DNA from: Bacteroidota bacterium
GTDB taxonomy: Bacteria; Bacteroidota; Bacteroidia; 2-12-FULL-35-15
Direction: 5' to 3'
NCBI GenBank assembly: GCA_947469885.1
Contig: CANIQT010000001.1
Coordinates: 372,001 to 436,000 of the forward strand
DNA length: 64,000 bases
The notes under the pieces were generated by a model. It made no database searches. It was not told the DNA's origin and saw nothing but the letters and a program-made list of their open reading frames with translations. Below are positions 49,972 to 58,786 of the stretch, piece after piece. A program made the translations under genes and the position numbers. Each line of letters starts with the position of its first letter. The first letter of the stretch is position 1.

Positions 49972-50919
49972 TTACTCCATTAATCCTCTCCCAACTTTAT
50001 TCAATTTGTTTTCTCTTCTCAAATCCGCAACCAATTTATCCAAAATACCATTGATAAATATTTTGCTTTTGGGTGTGCTATATATTTTTGATATTTCAAT
50101 GTATTCGTTTAAACTTACTTTAACCGGAATGCCAGAAAAATGTGTTACTTCTGCAATTGCCATCTTCATCAACAACACATCCATCATCGCTATTCTGTCC
50201 ACCTCCCAGTTTTTGGTTTTGTCCCCAATTAATTTTTCTATTTCTTCGTTTTTAAAAATAGTTTGCTCAAATAATTCTTTTACAAATTGCTCATCATCCT
50301 CTTTATCCTTATACATTTGAACTAAATTGAATTCCGCAGTACTGTCTTCTTTAAACGATTCGATGGTTTTTACAATCATGGGATTTACGATGTAAATATC
50401 ATCTCCCCAATTCAAATCTTTTTCCTCATAATAATGATTCATTAATTCAAAGTCAGCAATGTTTTCCGTAAAAATATCCAGTATCAACTTCTGATGTGTT
50501 TTATAAGAATCATCCGCTACAAACATATATTTCCAATAATGGTCGGATGCTTTTACATTTTTAAATATTTTTTTTACCAGTTCGAAATCATTGTTCCAGT
50601 TAATTTTCCGGTTATTGATTTCGCGTTTTAAATGAATGTTTTCGCTTAACTGTTGAATAAATTTATTTTCAAGGAACTTTAAATTCGGATTTAGATTTTC
50701 TTTTGTTGCCAGATGTTTCGATTTTGCATCTTCTGTAATTACTGAGCCCACATGGCGCAATTCGATAAGCAGTGCCAACTGATAAATGTATAAATCATAA
50801 ATCTTATCAATGGCTTTGAATAAATCGCGCTCCCCTTTTGCCAAATCTTTTGTATCAGATTGAAAAAATCCGTACAACGCTCGCATCACTATTATTCTAA
50901 TATATCTTCTGTTTAACAT
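49972..50919 (-). CDS. nusB: Transcription antitermination factor NusB (long Bacteroidota form)
   Basis: This 315-residue protein has its NusB domain in the C-terminal half (WEVDRIAMMDVLLMKMAIAEV, VSLNEYIEISKIYSTPKSKIFINGILDK). The N-terminal half is a helical extension seen in Bacteroidota NusB. It binds BoxA RNA with NusE to prevent early termination of rRNA transcripts. It is followed by the DUF1573 lipoprotein gene at 32 bp; a heptamer repeat lies just upstream of its start. Confidence 0.9.
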   Translation of the reverse strand: MLNRRYIRIIVMRALYGFFQSDTKDLAKGERDLFKAIDKIYDLYIYQLALLIELRHVGSVITEDAKSKHLATKENLNPNLKFLENKFIQQLSENIHLKREINNRKINWNNDFELVKKIFKNVKASDHYWKYMFVADDSYKTHQKLILDIFTENIADFELMNHYYEEKDLNWGDDIYIVNPMIVKTIESFKEDSTAEFNLVQMYKDKEDDEQFVKELFEQTIFKNEEIEKLIGDKTKNWEVDRIAMMDVLLMKMAIAEVTHFSGIPVKVSLNEYIEISKIYSTPKSKIFINGILDKLVADLRRENKLNKVGRGLME

Positions 50920-50924
50920 AGTGA

Positions 50925-50945
50925 ATTACAAATTACAAATTACAT
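50925..50945. repeat. 7-bp-period repeat (ATTACAA family) upstream of nusB
   Basis: Three heptamers, ATTACAA ATTACAA ATTACAT, lie 5 bp before the nusB start codon, in the 70-bp gap after the leucine dehydrogenase gene. Confidence 0.75.
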
Positions 50946-50989
50946 ATTTACATTCCACGACAAACTCAGGGCACTATTACAAAGAACTT

Positions 50990-52099
50990 TTAAAAACTTA
51001 ACTTCACTTTACCAATATCTGCAATACGTTTTTCTGCAAGACGATTGGCAGCCATGTATGTTGGTATGTTTTGCTCTTTTGCTGTTTTAAAAATATTCAA
51101 TGTAGTTTGATATATTTTTTCAGCATGAGCCATTGCTCGGTCTCTGTTATATCCTTGCAATTCGTAAAAAACATTAATGATACCACCTGCATTAACTACA
51201 AAATCAGGGGCATACAATATTCCTTTTTCAATCACCATTTTGCCATGAACATTTTCGTCTGCTAACTGATTGTTTGCTGCTCCACAAATGATAGAACATT
51301 TTAAACGGTTCAAAGAATCGGTATTTACTGTAGCACCCAATGCACATGGCGCATAAATATCCATATCCAAATCAAACAATGAATTTTCATCTAAAATAAT
51401 TTCGGCTCCTGTATGTTTAGCAACTGATTTCAATCTATCCTCATGAATATCGTAAATAGATACTCTTGCGTTTTCCTTCATCAAATGCCTCACTAAATTA
51501 TCTCCCACGTTACCAATGCCCTGCACTACAATTTTCTTTCCTTCTAAACTGTCGTTTCCCCACTTTTCTTTTGCTGATGCTTTCATTGATAAATAAACAC
51601 CATAGGCTGTAACAGGAGAAGGGTCGCCACTACCACCCATGTTAACAGGCAAACCACTCACAAAATTTGTTTCCATTTTAATGTACTCCATGTCTCTTGT
51701 GTTCACTCCCACGTCTTCGGCTGTAATGTATTTTCCGGAAAGGCTGTTTACAAATTTTCCGAATCTGCGCATCAAGGTTTCATTCTTCTGTGTCTTTGCA
51801 TCGCCTATAATTACTGCTTTTCCTCCACCCAAATTTAAACCTGCAACAGATGATTTATAAGTCATCCCTCTCGAAAGGCGCAACACATCAGTTAATGCTT
51901 CCATTTCATTATTATAGGCCCACATGCGAGTACCACCCAAACTGGGACCAAGTATAGTATTATGAATTGCAATAATTGCTTTTAATCCTGTTTCATTGTC
52001 GTTGCAAAACACCACTTGTTCGTGATTGTTTAATGCCATTTGTGCAATCACAGGGTTTTCAGCTAATGAAGATTTTTTAATATCCTGAACTTCTATCAT
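50990..52099 (-). CDS. ldh: Leucine dehydrogenase (Glu/Leu/Phe/Val dehydrogenase family)
   Basis: This 369-residue NAD-dependent amino-acid dehydrogenase deaminates leucine or valine. It has GPSLGGTRMW, RGMTYKSSVAGLNLGGGK with the substrate and catalytic lysines (K82, K94), the AEDVG segment, GSGDPSPVTAYG and the dinucleotide fold VVQGIGNVGDNL. Spacing matches Bacillus leucine dehydrogenase. It has a strong promoter and precedes nusB on the same strand with a 70-bp gap. Confidence 0.93.
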   Translation of the reverse strand: MIEVQDIKKSSLAENPVIAQMALNNHEQVVFCNDNETGLKAIIAIHNTILGPSLGGTRMWAYNNEMEALTDVLRLSRGMTYKSSVAGLNLGGGKAVIIGDAKTQKNETLMRRFGKFVNSLSGKYITAEDVGVNTRDMEYIKMETNFVSGLPVNMGGSGDPSPVTAYGVYLSMKASAKEKWGNDSLEGKKIVVQGIGNVGDNLVRHLMKENARVSIYDIHEDRLKSVAKHTGAEIILDENSLFDLDMDIYAPCALGATVNTDSLNRLKCSIICGAANNQLADENVHGKMVIEKGILYAPDFVVNAGGIINVFYELQGYNRDRAMAHAEKIYQTTLNIFKTAKEQNIPTYMAANRLAEKRIADIGKVKLSF

Positions 52100-52188
52100 T
52101 GTTTTAAGTTTTAGAATTTATAGTTGCAGTCTTTATTTTATAAGTAATTTCGAAGCCTTAAAAACAAAGGTTATTTTTTATTTGCGTG

Positions 52189-52220
52189 CAAAATTATAGT
52201 TAATTTTTAAAAGCCGACAA
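52189..52220 (-). promoter_or_regulatory. Promoter of the leucine dehydrogenase gene
   Basis: On the minus strand TTG (52220-52218) is followed after 21 bp by TAATTTTG (52196-52189), an exact TAnnTTTG box. The 5' leader would be about 80 nt. Confidence 0.65.
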
Positions 52221-52271
52221 AAGTAATTTAAAATAGCAGACAAAATAGGTTTATTTAACGAAAAAATAATT

Positions 52272-54098
52272 TTGAAATCACTCAAACACATTAATAAGTA
52301 TTTTCTGAAATATAAATGGCGACTGATATTAGGAGTGCTGTTTACCGCTGTATCCAACCTCTTTGCTGTAGTTTCTGCAACCTACGTGGGAACTGCTTTC
52401 GATTATTTAAAACAAATTCATCCTGCCAATACCAATACCATCAGCCCTTACACACAATTATGGTTGTATGCCGGAATGATTGTGGGGCTTGCCATTGTGA
52501 GTGGTTTCTTTCTGTTCCTGATGCGTCAAACCATCATTGTTATGTCGCGATTGATTGAAAAAGATTTAAAAAATGAGATATTTGACCACTACCAGAAATT
52601 GGACATTGGCTTTTATAAACGGAACAATACAGGCGATTTGATGAACCGCATTAGCGAAGACGTGAGCCGTGTGCGAATGTACATAGGTCCTGCCATCATG
52701 TATATTGTAAATACCATTATTACTTTCATTCTAACCATAGTGGTAATGGTGGATGTGGATTTAAAACTTACTTTATATGTCTTGCTTCCTTTGCCAGTGC
52801 TGGCCATTTCCATTTATTATGTTAGCGAAATTATTAATAAAAAAAGTACCGAAGTGCAAGAACAACTTTCAGACATTACCACTCAAGCACAAGAAGCATT
52901 TTCAGGAATCCGGGTGCTCAAGGCCTACGGGCGCGAACAACATTCGATTGATGAATTTACCAAACAAAGCATAGAATACCGGAAACGCACAATGGGACTA
53001 GTAAAGATAGAATCGTTGTTTCAACCATTTATGATTTTACTCATTGGTTTGAGTACTATCTTTACAATTTATATTGGGGGAATGCAAGCAATAGCAGGTA
53101 AAATAACGTATGGAAGTATAGCGGTATTTGTTGTTTTTGTAAACCGCTTAACATGGCCTATTGCTTCATTGGGTTGGGTTACATCACTTATTCAAAGGGC
53201 TGCAGCTTCGCAAACAAGGATTAATGAATTTTTGCACACTAAGCCCGAAATAGTGAATAAAACTAAAGAAGAAACTAAATTAAAAGGTAATATCGAGTTT
53301 AAAAATGTGTCGTTTACTTATGCAGATTCGGGTATAAAGGCATTGAACAATGTGTCGTTTAGTATCAAACATAATTCTTCGTTAGCGATTATTGGGCGCA
53401 CGGCTTCCGGTAAATCAACAATTGCTAATTTGCTTTGCCGATTATATGATGTGAGTGAGGGGGAGATTTTGATTGATGGTAAAAATATACGTGAGCATGA
53501 TTTGTATTCGCTGAGAAATGAAATTGGATATGCACCTCAAGAAGTGTTTTTGTTTTCGGATACAGTTGGCAATAATATTGGATTTAGCACTGAAACCAGT
53601 TCCCCGAAGACCTCACCCCCGACCCATCTCCTTGAAAAAAGGAGAGGGGAGCCAGTTCCTGACGATGATAGTAAAAAGGCGGCTATTATTCAAGCGGCAA
53701 AAGATGCAGCCATTTATGCTAATATTATGGAGTTTCCCGAAAAGTTTGAAACTGTTGTGGGAGAAAGAGGTATTACCCTTTCGGGAGGACAAAAACAGCG
53801 TATTTCTATTGCCCGAGCTTTGATAAAACAACCTCAACTATTGATTTTTGATGATTGTTTGTCGGCTGTGGATACGGAAACGGAAGAGGAAATACTTATT
53901 AACCTTAAGCGATTAATGAAAAACAAAACTTCGATTATTATCAGTCACCGGGTTTCGAGTGTTAAAAATGCGGATAACATCATGGTGCTGGATCAGGGAA
54001 AAATAGTGGAAGAAGGAAAACATTCTGATTTAATGGAGAAAGAAGGAGTTTATTTTGATTTGTATAAAATGCAGCTTTTGGAGGAGGAGGTTCATTAG
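52272..54098 (+). CDS. ABC exporter, MsbA-like (fused permease and ATPase)
   Basis: This 608-residue half-transporter has six membrane helices (residues about 17-300) followed by an ATPase with Walker A IIGRTASGKST (near 375-384), signature LSGGQKQRISI (near 502-512), Walker B LLIFDDCLSAVD and the H-loop IISHRVSS. It is probably a lipid or drug exporter. The start codon is TTG; no ATG fits the expected N-terminus. Residues about 446-461 (TSPPTHLLEKRRGE) are a GC-rich palindromic repeat read in frame between Walker A and the signature, an insertion not found in typical homologues. Confidence 0.9.
   Translation: MKSLKHINKYFLKYKWRLILGVLFTAVSNLFAVVSATYVGTAFDYLKQIHPANTNTISPYTQLWLYAGMIVGLAIVSGFFLFLMRQTIIVMSRLIEKDLKNEIFDHYQKLDIGFYKRNNTGDLMNRISEDVSRVRMYIGPAIMYIVNTIITFILTIVVMVDVDLKLTLYVLLPLPVLAISIYYVSEIINKKSTEVQEQLSDITTQAQEAFSGIRVLKAYGREQHSIDEFTKQSIEYRKRTMGLVKIESLFQPFMILLIGLSTIFTIYIGGMQAIAGKITYGSIAVFVVFVNRLTWPIASLGWVTSLIQRAAASQTRINEFLHTKPEIVNKTKEETKLKGNIEFKNVSFTYADSGIKALNNVSFSIKHNSSLAIIGRTASGKSTIANLLCRLYDVSEGEILIDGKNIREHDLYSLRNEIGYAPQEVFLFSDTVGNNIGFSTETSSPKTSPPTHLLEKRRGEPVPDDDSKKAAIIQAAKDAAIYANIMEFPEKFETVVGERGITLSGGQKQRISIARALIKQPQLLIFDDCLSAVDTETEEEILINLKRLMKNKTSIIISHRVSSVKNADNIMVLDQGKIVEEGKHSDLMEKEGVYFDLYKMQLLEEEVH
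53607..53652. repeat. GC-rich palindromic repeat read in frame inside the ABC exporter gene
   Basis: This 46-nt copy differs by a single base from the intergenic copy at 58649-58694. The stem region CTCCTT...AAGGAG surrounds GAAAA. It is inserted in frame, with no stop, in the helical part of the ATPase. Confidence 0.9.
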
Positions 54099-54469
54099 TT
54101 GAAATGTATTGTATGGCGATGCCCAAGAATAATTATCGTGATTGGTACACACGAAACTCAATGTGACTAAATAATCGGTAAACTGAGGATGAGATGCAAA
54201 ATCCAAGTGTAGGGCTTCAAAATCCGGGAGTCGGACATCAAAATCCGGGATATAGATGTCAATCCTCAATTTTTAGAGTAACAAATAAATGTCTTCGATT
54301 TTTAAATTAGGATACAGGTTTACTTAAACCCCTGCACAGTAGCTCGACTCAAGAAATAATTTTATGATTTATTAACAAAGTTTTTATTAACAAATGTTGT
54401 GTATCCTGAATTTTTTGTAAACATTTGTCGACCGTTTAAATAAGGACGATAAATAATACTAAAATAACG
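54099..54469. other. Intergenic region between the exporter gene and DUF3276 gene
   Basis: There is no convincing gene. It holds the degenerate 21-bp array 4 and an AT-rich leader with short repeated TATTAACAAA words upstream of DUF3276. Confidence 0.4.
54196..54258. repeat. Degenerate 21-bp tandem array 4 (3 units)
   Basis: Three units of exactly 21 bp start with GCAAAATCC or TCAAAATCC; the last two share TCAAAATCCGGGA. On the minus strand they read as a 7-residue repeat around LPDFE / IPDFD. Unlike the other arrays, no minus-strand gene follows; on the plus strand it precedes the DUF3276 gene. Confidence 0.75.
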
Positions 54470-54883
54470 ATGGAAGAAGGAACAGACAAAAGTGGTTTTG
54501 AAAGAGATGAGATTTTTTCAAAAGCGGTGAGAGCAGGTAAAAGAACTTATTTTTTTGATGTAAAAAGCACCAAACAGGATGAGCTTTATTTGACAGTAAC
54601 AGAGAGTAAAAAACGAATGAATGATGACGGAAAATTTGTGTACGACAAGCACAAAATATTTTTGTACAAAGAAGATTTCGAAAAGTTTTTGGAAGGGTTG
54701 AACGAAACAGTTGGTTATATAAAAGCCAATTCACCGGAGATTGAACCTCGCAAATATGAAGAGCGGACAGATTGGAATAATAAACCTACTGAAATAAAAA
54801 CCGAAGTAAAAACAGAAACCGAAACTCCACCTGCAAGTAATAAAAGTTTTACGGATGTAAATTTTGAAGACCTGGATAAGTAA
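54470..54883 (+). CDS. DUF3276 / PUR-alpha-like nucleic-acid-binding protein
   Basis: This 137-residue protein carries the Bacteroidota/Spirochaete PUR domain: RTYFFDVKSTKQDELYLTVTESKKR and HKIFLYKEDFEKFLEGLNE. An acidic, Thr/Glu-rich tail (EIKTEVKTETETPPASN) follows. Related Borrelia proteins bind DNA and RNA (established); the target here is unknown. A heptamer repeat begins at its stop codon and a terminator follows. Confidence 0.88.
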   Translation: MEEGTDKSGFERDEIFSKAVRAGKRTYFFDVKSTKQDELYLTVTESKKRMNDDGKFVYDKHKIFLYKEDFEKFLEGLNETVGYIKANSPEIEPRKYEERTDWNNKPTEIKTEVKTETETPPASNKSFTDVNFEDLDK

Positions 54884-54910
54884 TTTCAGATTCCAGATTT
54901 CAGATTATAA
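54883..54910. repeat. 7-bp-period repeat (ATTTCAG family) after the DUF3276 gene
   Basis: The heptamers ATTTCAG ATTCCAG ATTTCAG ATTATAA start on the last base of the stop codon. Confidence 0.75.
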
Positions 54911-54946
54911 AAAAACCGCTTTGCAAATGCAAAGCGGTTTTTTTTA
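54911..54946. terminator. Bidirectional terminator between the DUF3276 and PorE-like genes
   Basis: A perfect 12-bp stem AAACCGCTTTGC / GCAAAGCGGTTT with a 4-nt loop is flanked by A and T runs. The genes on both sides converge on it. Confidence 0.88.
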
Positions 54947-54970
54947 TGTCTGACCTCTCATCACTCAATA

Positions 54971-57649
54971 CTATTTATTAATTTTCACTTCTGTCCGTCT
55001 GTTTACAGAATGTTGTTCGTCAGTGCAGTCGCCTTTATCGCCACACTTGTTGAGCAGATTGGTTTCGCCATAACCTTGGGCGGTAATTCTTTTAGCATCA
55101 ATTCCTTCGACAATTAAAAAATCTTTTGCCGCAACTGCTCTTTTGTTAGATAGTTTAAGATTGTAATCGGCAGAGCCCCGCTCGTCAGTGTATGATGCAA
55201 AGGTGATGTTGAGTTCAAGATTGCTTTGCATTAATTCCGATATTTTGTACAATGTTTTTATACAAGTTGGCAACACCAAAAACTCATTAAAATCGTAATA
55301 CAAATTTTCGATTCGATAGTTTGTTTCTTTGGCAATAGGCTTAGGTAGATTAACAGACAGTTGTGTGTCGTCAGCATATATTTTATCCAACTTAGCAACA
55401 TCGGTTGGCAACACAAAAAATTCGAACTTGCCTTTTTTGTTTCTTCTAAAGACTTTTATGAGGTTACCTTTTTCATCCGTAAGATACAGAACATCTCCAA
55501 AATCAATCTGGCTATCGGTTTCGTCAATGGTAAATAATAAATTTTTATCTGAAGGAAGATTCATGAACATAAAATATCCGTTTTCGTTGGTAACTACAGT
55601 GCCTAAAATATTACCGTCTTCATCCACCAAATTAATGGTAGTGTTTCTTAAAGGTGTTTTATTTTCTTTTGATAATTTTCCTCTGAAATTAAATTTGAGT
55701 TGTGCATCTTCTTCGGGTACCTGCGTAAGTGTGTTTTTGTCGGGAGGAAGAAGAGAAAATTTGAAATCGCCACGGTTGCCTGCTTTGGCCGATTGAATTT
55801 CTTTTCCGTTTTTATCGGTAAGCGACAAGAGAGTTTTATCATCAAGATTAGCATCCGTTTCGTCCACCTTCACCAAAAAATTTCTATCAGCTGGCAAATG
55901 ATGAAACACAAAAGCACCTCTACCATCGGTGGTGGTGGTACCCACAATGTCGCCATTATCGTTTACGAGATTTACGGTTTTGTTTGCCATTGGTCGGTTA
56001 GGGTCGTTGCCATAAAGCAAACTTCCTGCAAAAGTATCGTCATCGTTAACCATCATTAATTCCAGCTCATTGGGGTCGAGCGGGAGTCGATGAAAAACAA
56101 ATTTATCGCCTTTGTCGTTAATCACAATTACTCTCACAATCTTGTCGTTATTGTTTGCCATATACACTTTATCTCTGTCAATAAGCTGAGGGTCTGTTTC
56201 GTCAATTTTTACAAGGTATTGTTTGTCAGAAGGCAGGTGTTCGAAATTGAAATACCCTGTAGTGTCTGTATAAGTGGTAGAAACAAGGGTTCCTTCTTCA
56301 GTAAAAAGTTTTACAAATAAATGTTTTGCAGGGTTGTTGATGTTTTGACTGAGCAATATTTTTCCATCAATGGTGATGAATTTATGCAAGGCAATAAAAG
56401 TATAAATATCGTCAGAGCCTTTGCCCGAATTTCTATCTGACGAAAAATAACCTCTGTCAATATCATCAGTAAAAACAATTCCAAAATCATCTGTTGGCGA
56501 ATTGAGCGGAGAGCCAAGGTTTGACACATCGGTGAATTTATCTTTTTCTTTGGTGGCAGAAAAAATATCTAATCCTCCAAAACCTAAATGGCGGGATGAA
56601 GAAAAAAACAAGGTACCATCTTTACGGATAAACGGAAACACCTCATCGTAAACGGTGTTGACTTTATCTCCCAAATTCTGGGACTCTCCCCATCCTGTTT
56701 CTTCTTTGTGACATCTGTAAATATCCAAACCGCCCATGCCTCCGGGCATGTCGGATGAAAAATAAAGCCACTGCCCATCATTGGAAACAGAAGGATGTGC
56801 CACCGAATATTTTTCATCGTTGTATTTGAAAGGTTTTGCATCTTGCCATTTGGTCCCAATTATTTCAGCCGAATACAACTGAGGGCGGTTTACAAAGTTG
56901 GGGTCTTTTTTGCGTGCTTCGTACCCCACACGGGTAATGTACATGGTATTTGTTTTTTCATCGAAACACATGGGACCATCGTGAAAGTCGGTGTTGATGG
57001 GCCAAGGCAACAGTTTAGGGTTTTTAGAAAAGGTAAGATTGCTGTCTTTTTTTCCGGTAATGTCAACATAATATTCGTTCAAAAAAGGTTGTTTGTTCCA
57101 TGAATCGCTGCTGTTGTTCACCAAATCGGGTGCACGGTCGGAAGTAAAAATTAATTTGTCTTTATATAAAGAAGGAGAGAATTCGGAATGAGAAGTGTTG
57201 AGATTTTCGAGGGGAGCTACATCAAACTGTTGCGTTCGTTTTACCCATACTTTTATTTCATCGCACGATTTAAGAGCATCTTCCACCTGCGTGTCGCCCG
57301 GAACCATTTGCAAATAGCGCACATACTGAAATTTGGCAGCATCGGCTTTGTTATTATTTTTTAATACTTCGCCAAAATAAAAATAATTAATTGGTTTTAT
57401 TTCGGGCAATGTAACCAAGCGAGCATAGTATTCTTCGGCTTCCTGATAATTGCGGAGCAAACGATACGAGTTGGCAATTTTTTCCAACACTTCCATGTCC
57501 TCCTGATTTTTGAGGATGCGTTTGTAAATAGGAACTGCTTTGGCGTAATCGTAGCGGTCGTAATATTTGTTTGCTCGTTTTAATTGAGCATTTACAGAAG
57601 TTGTAATAATTAAAAGAAAAAGTAATGTAACTGTTTTTATTTTTTTCAT
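54971..57649 (-). CDS. PorE-like OmpA-family lipoprotein/outer-membrane component (TPR + WD40-like + OmpA)
   Basis: This 892-residue exported protein has a signal peptide ending near SVNAQ. TPR repeats (residues about 20-130) and WD40-like PD40 repeats (WLYFSSDMPGGMGGLDIYRC, TLFFSSSRHLGFGGLDIF) follow. Then come four SdrD/transthyretin-like repeats of the type KTVNLVNDNGDIVGTTTTD...FHHLPADR. A C-terminal OmpA domain (NITFASYTDERGSADYN, LSNKRAVAAKDFL) follows. This is the architecture of PorE-type T9SS proteins that bind peptidoglycan. The gene follows a porP-like gene, as is usual. Confidence 0.85.
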   Translation of the reverse strand: MKKIKTVTLLFLLIITTSVNAQLKRANKYYDRYDYAKAVPIYKRILKNQEDMEVLEKIANSYRLLRNYQEAEEYYARLVTLPEIKPINYFYFGEVLKNNNKADAAKFQYVRYLQMVPGDTQVEDALKSCDEIKVWVKRTQQFDVAPLENLNTSHSEFSPSLYKDKLIFTSDRAPDLVNNSSDSWNKQPFLNEYYVDITGKKDSNLTFSKNPKLLPWPINTDFHDGPMCFDEKTNTMYITRVGYEARKKDPNFVNRPQLYSAEIIGTKWQDAKPFKYNDEKYSVAHPSVSNDGQWLYFSSDMPGGMGGLDIYRCHKEETGWGESQNLGDKVNTVYDEVFPFIRKDGTLFFSSSRHLGFGGLDIFSATKEKDKFTDVSNLGSPLNSPTDDFGIVFTDDIDRGYFSSDRNSGKGSDDIYTFIALHKFITIDGKILLSQNINNPAKHLFVKLFTEEGTLVSTTYTDTTGYFNFEHLPSDKQYLVKIDETDPQLIDRDKVYMANNNDKIVRVIVINDKGDKFVFHRLPLDPNELELMMVNDDDTFAGSLLYGNDPNRPMANKTVNLVNDNGDIVGTTTTDGRGAFVFHHLPADRNFLVKVDETDANLDDKTLLSLTDKNGKEIQSAKAGNRGDFKFSLLPPDKNTLTQVPEEDAQLKFNFRGKLSKENKTPLRNTTINLVDEDGNILGTVVTNENGYFMFMNLPSDKNLLFTIDETDSQIDFGDVLYLTDEKGNLIKVFRRNKKGKFEFFVLPTDVAKLDKIYADDTQLSVNLPKPIAKETNYRIENLYYDFNEFLVLPTCIKTLYKISELMQSNLELNITFASYTDERGSADYNLKLSNKRAVAAKDFLIVEGIDAKRITAQGYGETNLLNKCGDKGDCTDEQHSVNRRTEVKINK

Positions 57650-57680
57650 ACCAATTGTTGGCAACTTGTGTTTTTTGATA

Positions 57681-58625
57681 TTAAAAATATAAATGTCGTG
57701 GTGAAAGCATTTTTGATTTAAAGATATTGAAATCGTAACTCAACATAATTTCGTGAGTGCCGTAACCAAGCTTGGCAAGCGAACTCAACCCCCAATCGAA
57801 AGCATATCCGAGTTTTAATTTTTCGGTAATGTTCACCTGCATGTACGCCACCATGTCTTTGTTGCTTCTGCCCGAAATGCCTACCCATAATTTTTTCATC
57901 AAGAAAAAACTCAAATTAACATCGGCAGTATATGGTAAACCTTTGGAGCCTTTTACACAAATGGAAGGATTGAAAACCAAGTTTTCGCCAAGAGACCATG
58001 CTTTTCCGGCAGTTAAAAAATAGTGAATAGCAAAACGAGCATCGTCACCGCTTTGGGTGGAAACAGAAGTTAACCGCCCGTTGTAAAGGTGGGTGGCACT
58101 TATTCCCAAATATTCGGTACGGGTGTAATAATAAATTCCGGCATCTGCCGTAGGCACCACTTTGGCAGTTTGGTTATGGGTGTTGTAAACATCCGCTGCA
58201 TCTTTGTAATTGATGGCATCCCAGTTATAAATGTATTCGTAAATGCCGGCACGTAAACCAAACGAGAGTTTTCCGTTTTTTATTTTTATACGGTACGCAT
58301 ACGAACCCATTGCCCCGATGCTTTTGGTAGGACCTACAATGTCGGTGATGATAGCTGCACCAAGCCCTACTTTCTTTTTTGCAAATGGTCCATGAATGGT
58401 GACAGATTGGGTGCGGGGCGCGCCTTCTATTCCGCTCCATTGGGTACGCAAAAAGGCGGCAGCAGTTACTGATTCTTTGCTTCCTGCGTAGGCGGGATTG
58501 ATAGCCATTTGGTTGAACATGTATTGGCTGTACTGTGGGTCTTGCTGGGCAAATGAAGCCCCACCCCAGCCCTCCCCAAAGGGGAGGAAGATGATGACGG
58601 TTAAAATAAGTATAAGTTTTTTCAT
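57681..58625 (-). CDS. PorP/SprF-family type IX secretion membrane protein
   Basis: This 314-residue outer-membrane protein starts, after its signal peptide, with the family signature QDPQYSQYMFNQMAINPAYAGS and has the barrel strands of PorP/SprF proteins to the C-terminus. These anchor or assist partner surface proteins of the T9SS. The signal peptide is odd: residues about 13-23 (FLPFGEGWGGA) are encoded by a GC-rich palindromic repeat. The neighbours, a T9SS type B protein upstream and a PorE-like protein downstream, form the usual SprF-type trio. Confidence 0.9.
   Translation of the reverse strand: MKKLILILTVIIFLPFGEGWGGASFAQQDPQYSQYMFNQMAINPAYAGSKESVTAAAFLRTQWSGIEGAPRTQSVTIHGPFAKKKVGLGAAIITDIVGPTKSIGAMGSYAYRIKIKNGKLSFGLRAGIYEYIYNWDAINYKDAADVYNTHNQTAKVVPTADAGIYYYTRTEYLGISATHLYNGRLTSVSTQSGDDARFAIHYFLTAGKAWSLGENLVFNPSICVKGSKGLPYTADVNLSFFLMKKLWVGISGRSNKDMVAYMQVNITEKLKLGYAFDWGLSSLAKLGYGTHEIMLSYDFNIFKSKMLSPRHLYF
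58557..58587. repeat. GC-rich palindromic repeat read in frame in the PorP signal peptide
   Basis: The plus-strand core CCCCACCCCAGCCCTCCCC with its inverted half AAAGGGGAGG encodes on the minus strand the h/c-region of the signal peptide, a few residues before SFAQ. Confidence 0.8.
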
Positions 58626-58648
58626 ATAGTATAATTTTAATTCCTGTT

Positions 58649-58694
58649 AAGACCTCACCCCCGACCCCTCTCCTTGAAAAAAGGAGAGGGGAGC
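58649..58694. repeat. GC-rich palindromic repeat, intergenic copy
   Basis: This copy matches 45 of 46 positions of the copy inside the ABC exporter gene (53607-53652). It lies upstream of the porP-like gene. Confidence 0.9.
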
Positions 58695-58748
58695 GGTTAC
58701 CTGAAGTATTTTGTATTTATTATTATTATTTCATTCCTTTTTTGTACT

Positions 58749-58786
58749 CCAACCCTCCTCCCTTTAAGGGAGGTCGGGAGGGGCTT
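58749..58786. repeat. GC-rich palindromic repeat, divergent copy
   Basis: The inverted halves CCTCCC / GGGAGG and an outer CCCTCC / GGGAGGG touch the stop codon of the type B protein gene. It may act as a transcript hairpin at the 3' end, but there is no T-tract. Confidence 0.65.

Noticed and set aside
53518..53837. Short frames crossing the palindromic repeat in the ABC exporter gene
   Set aside because: They are out-of-frame shadows of a continuous ABC exporter with all ATPase motifs in one frame.
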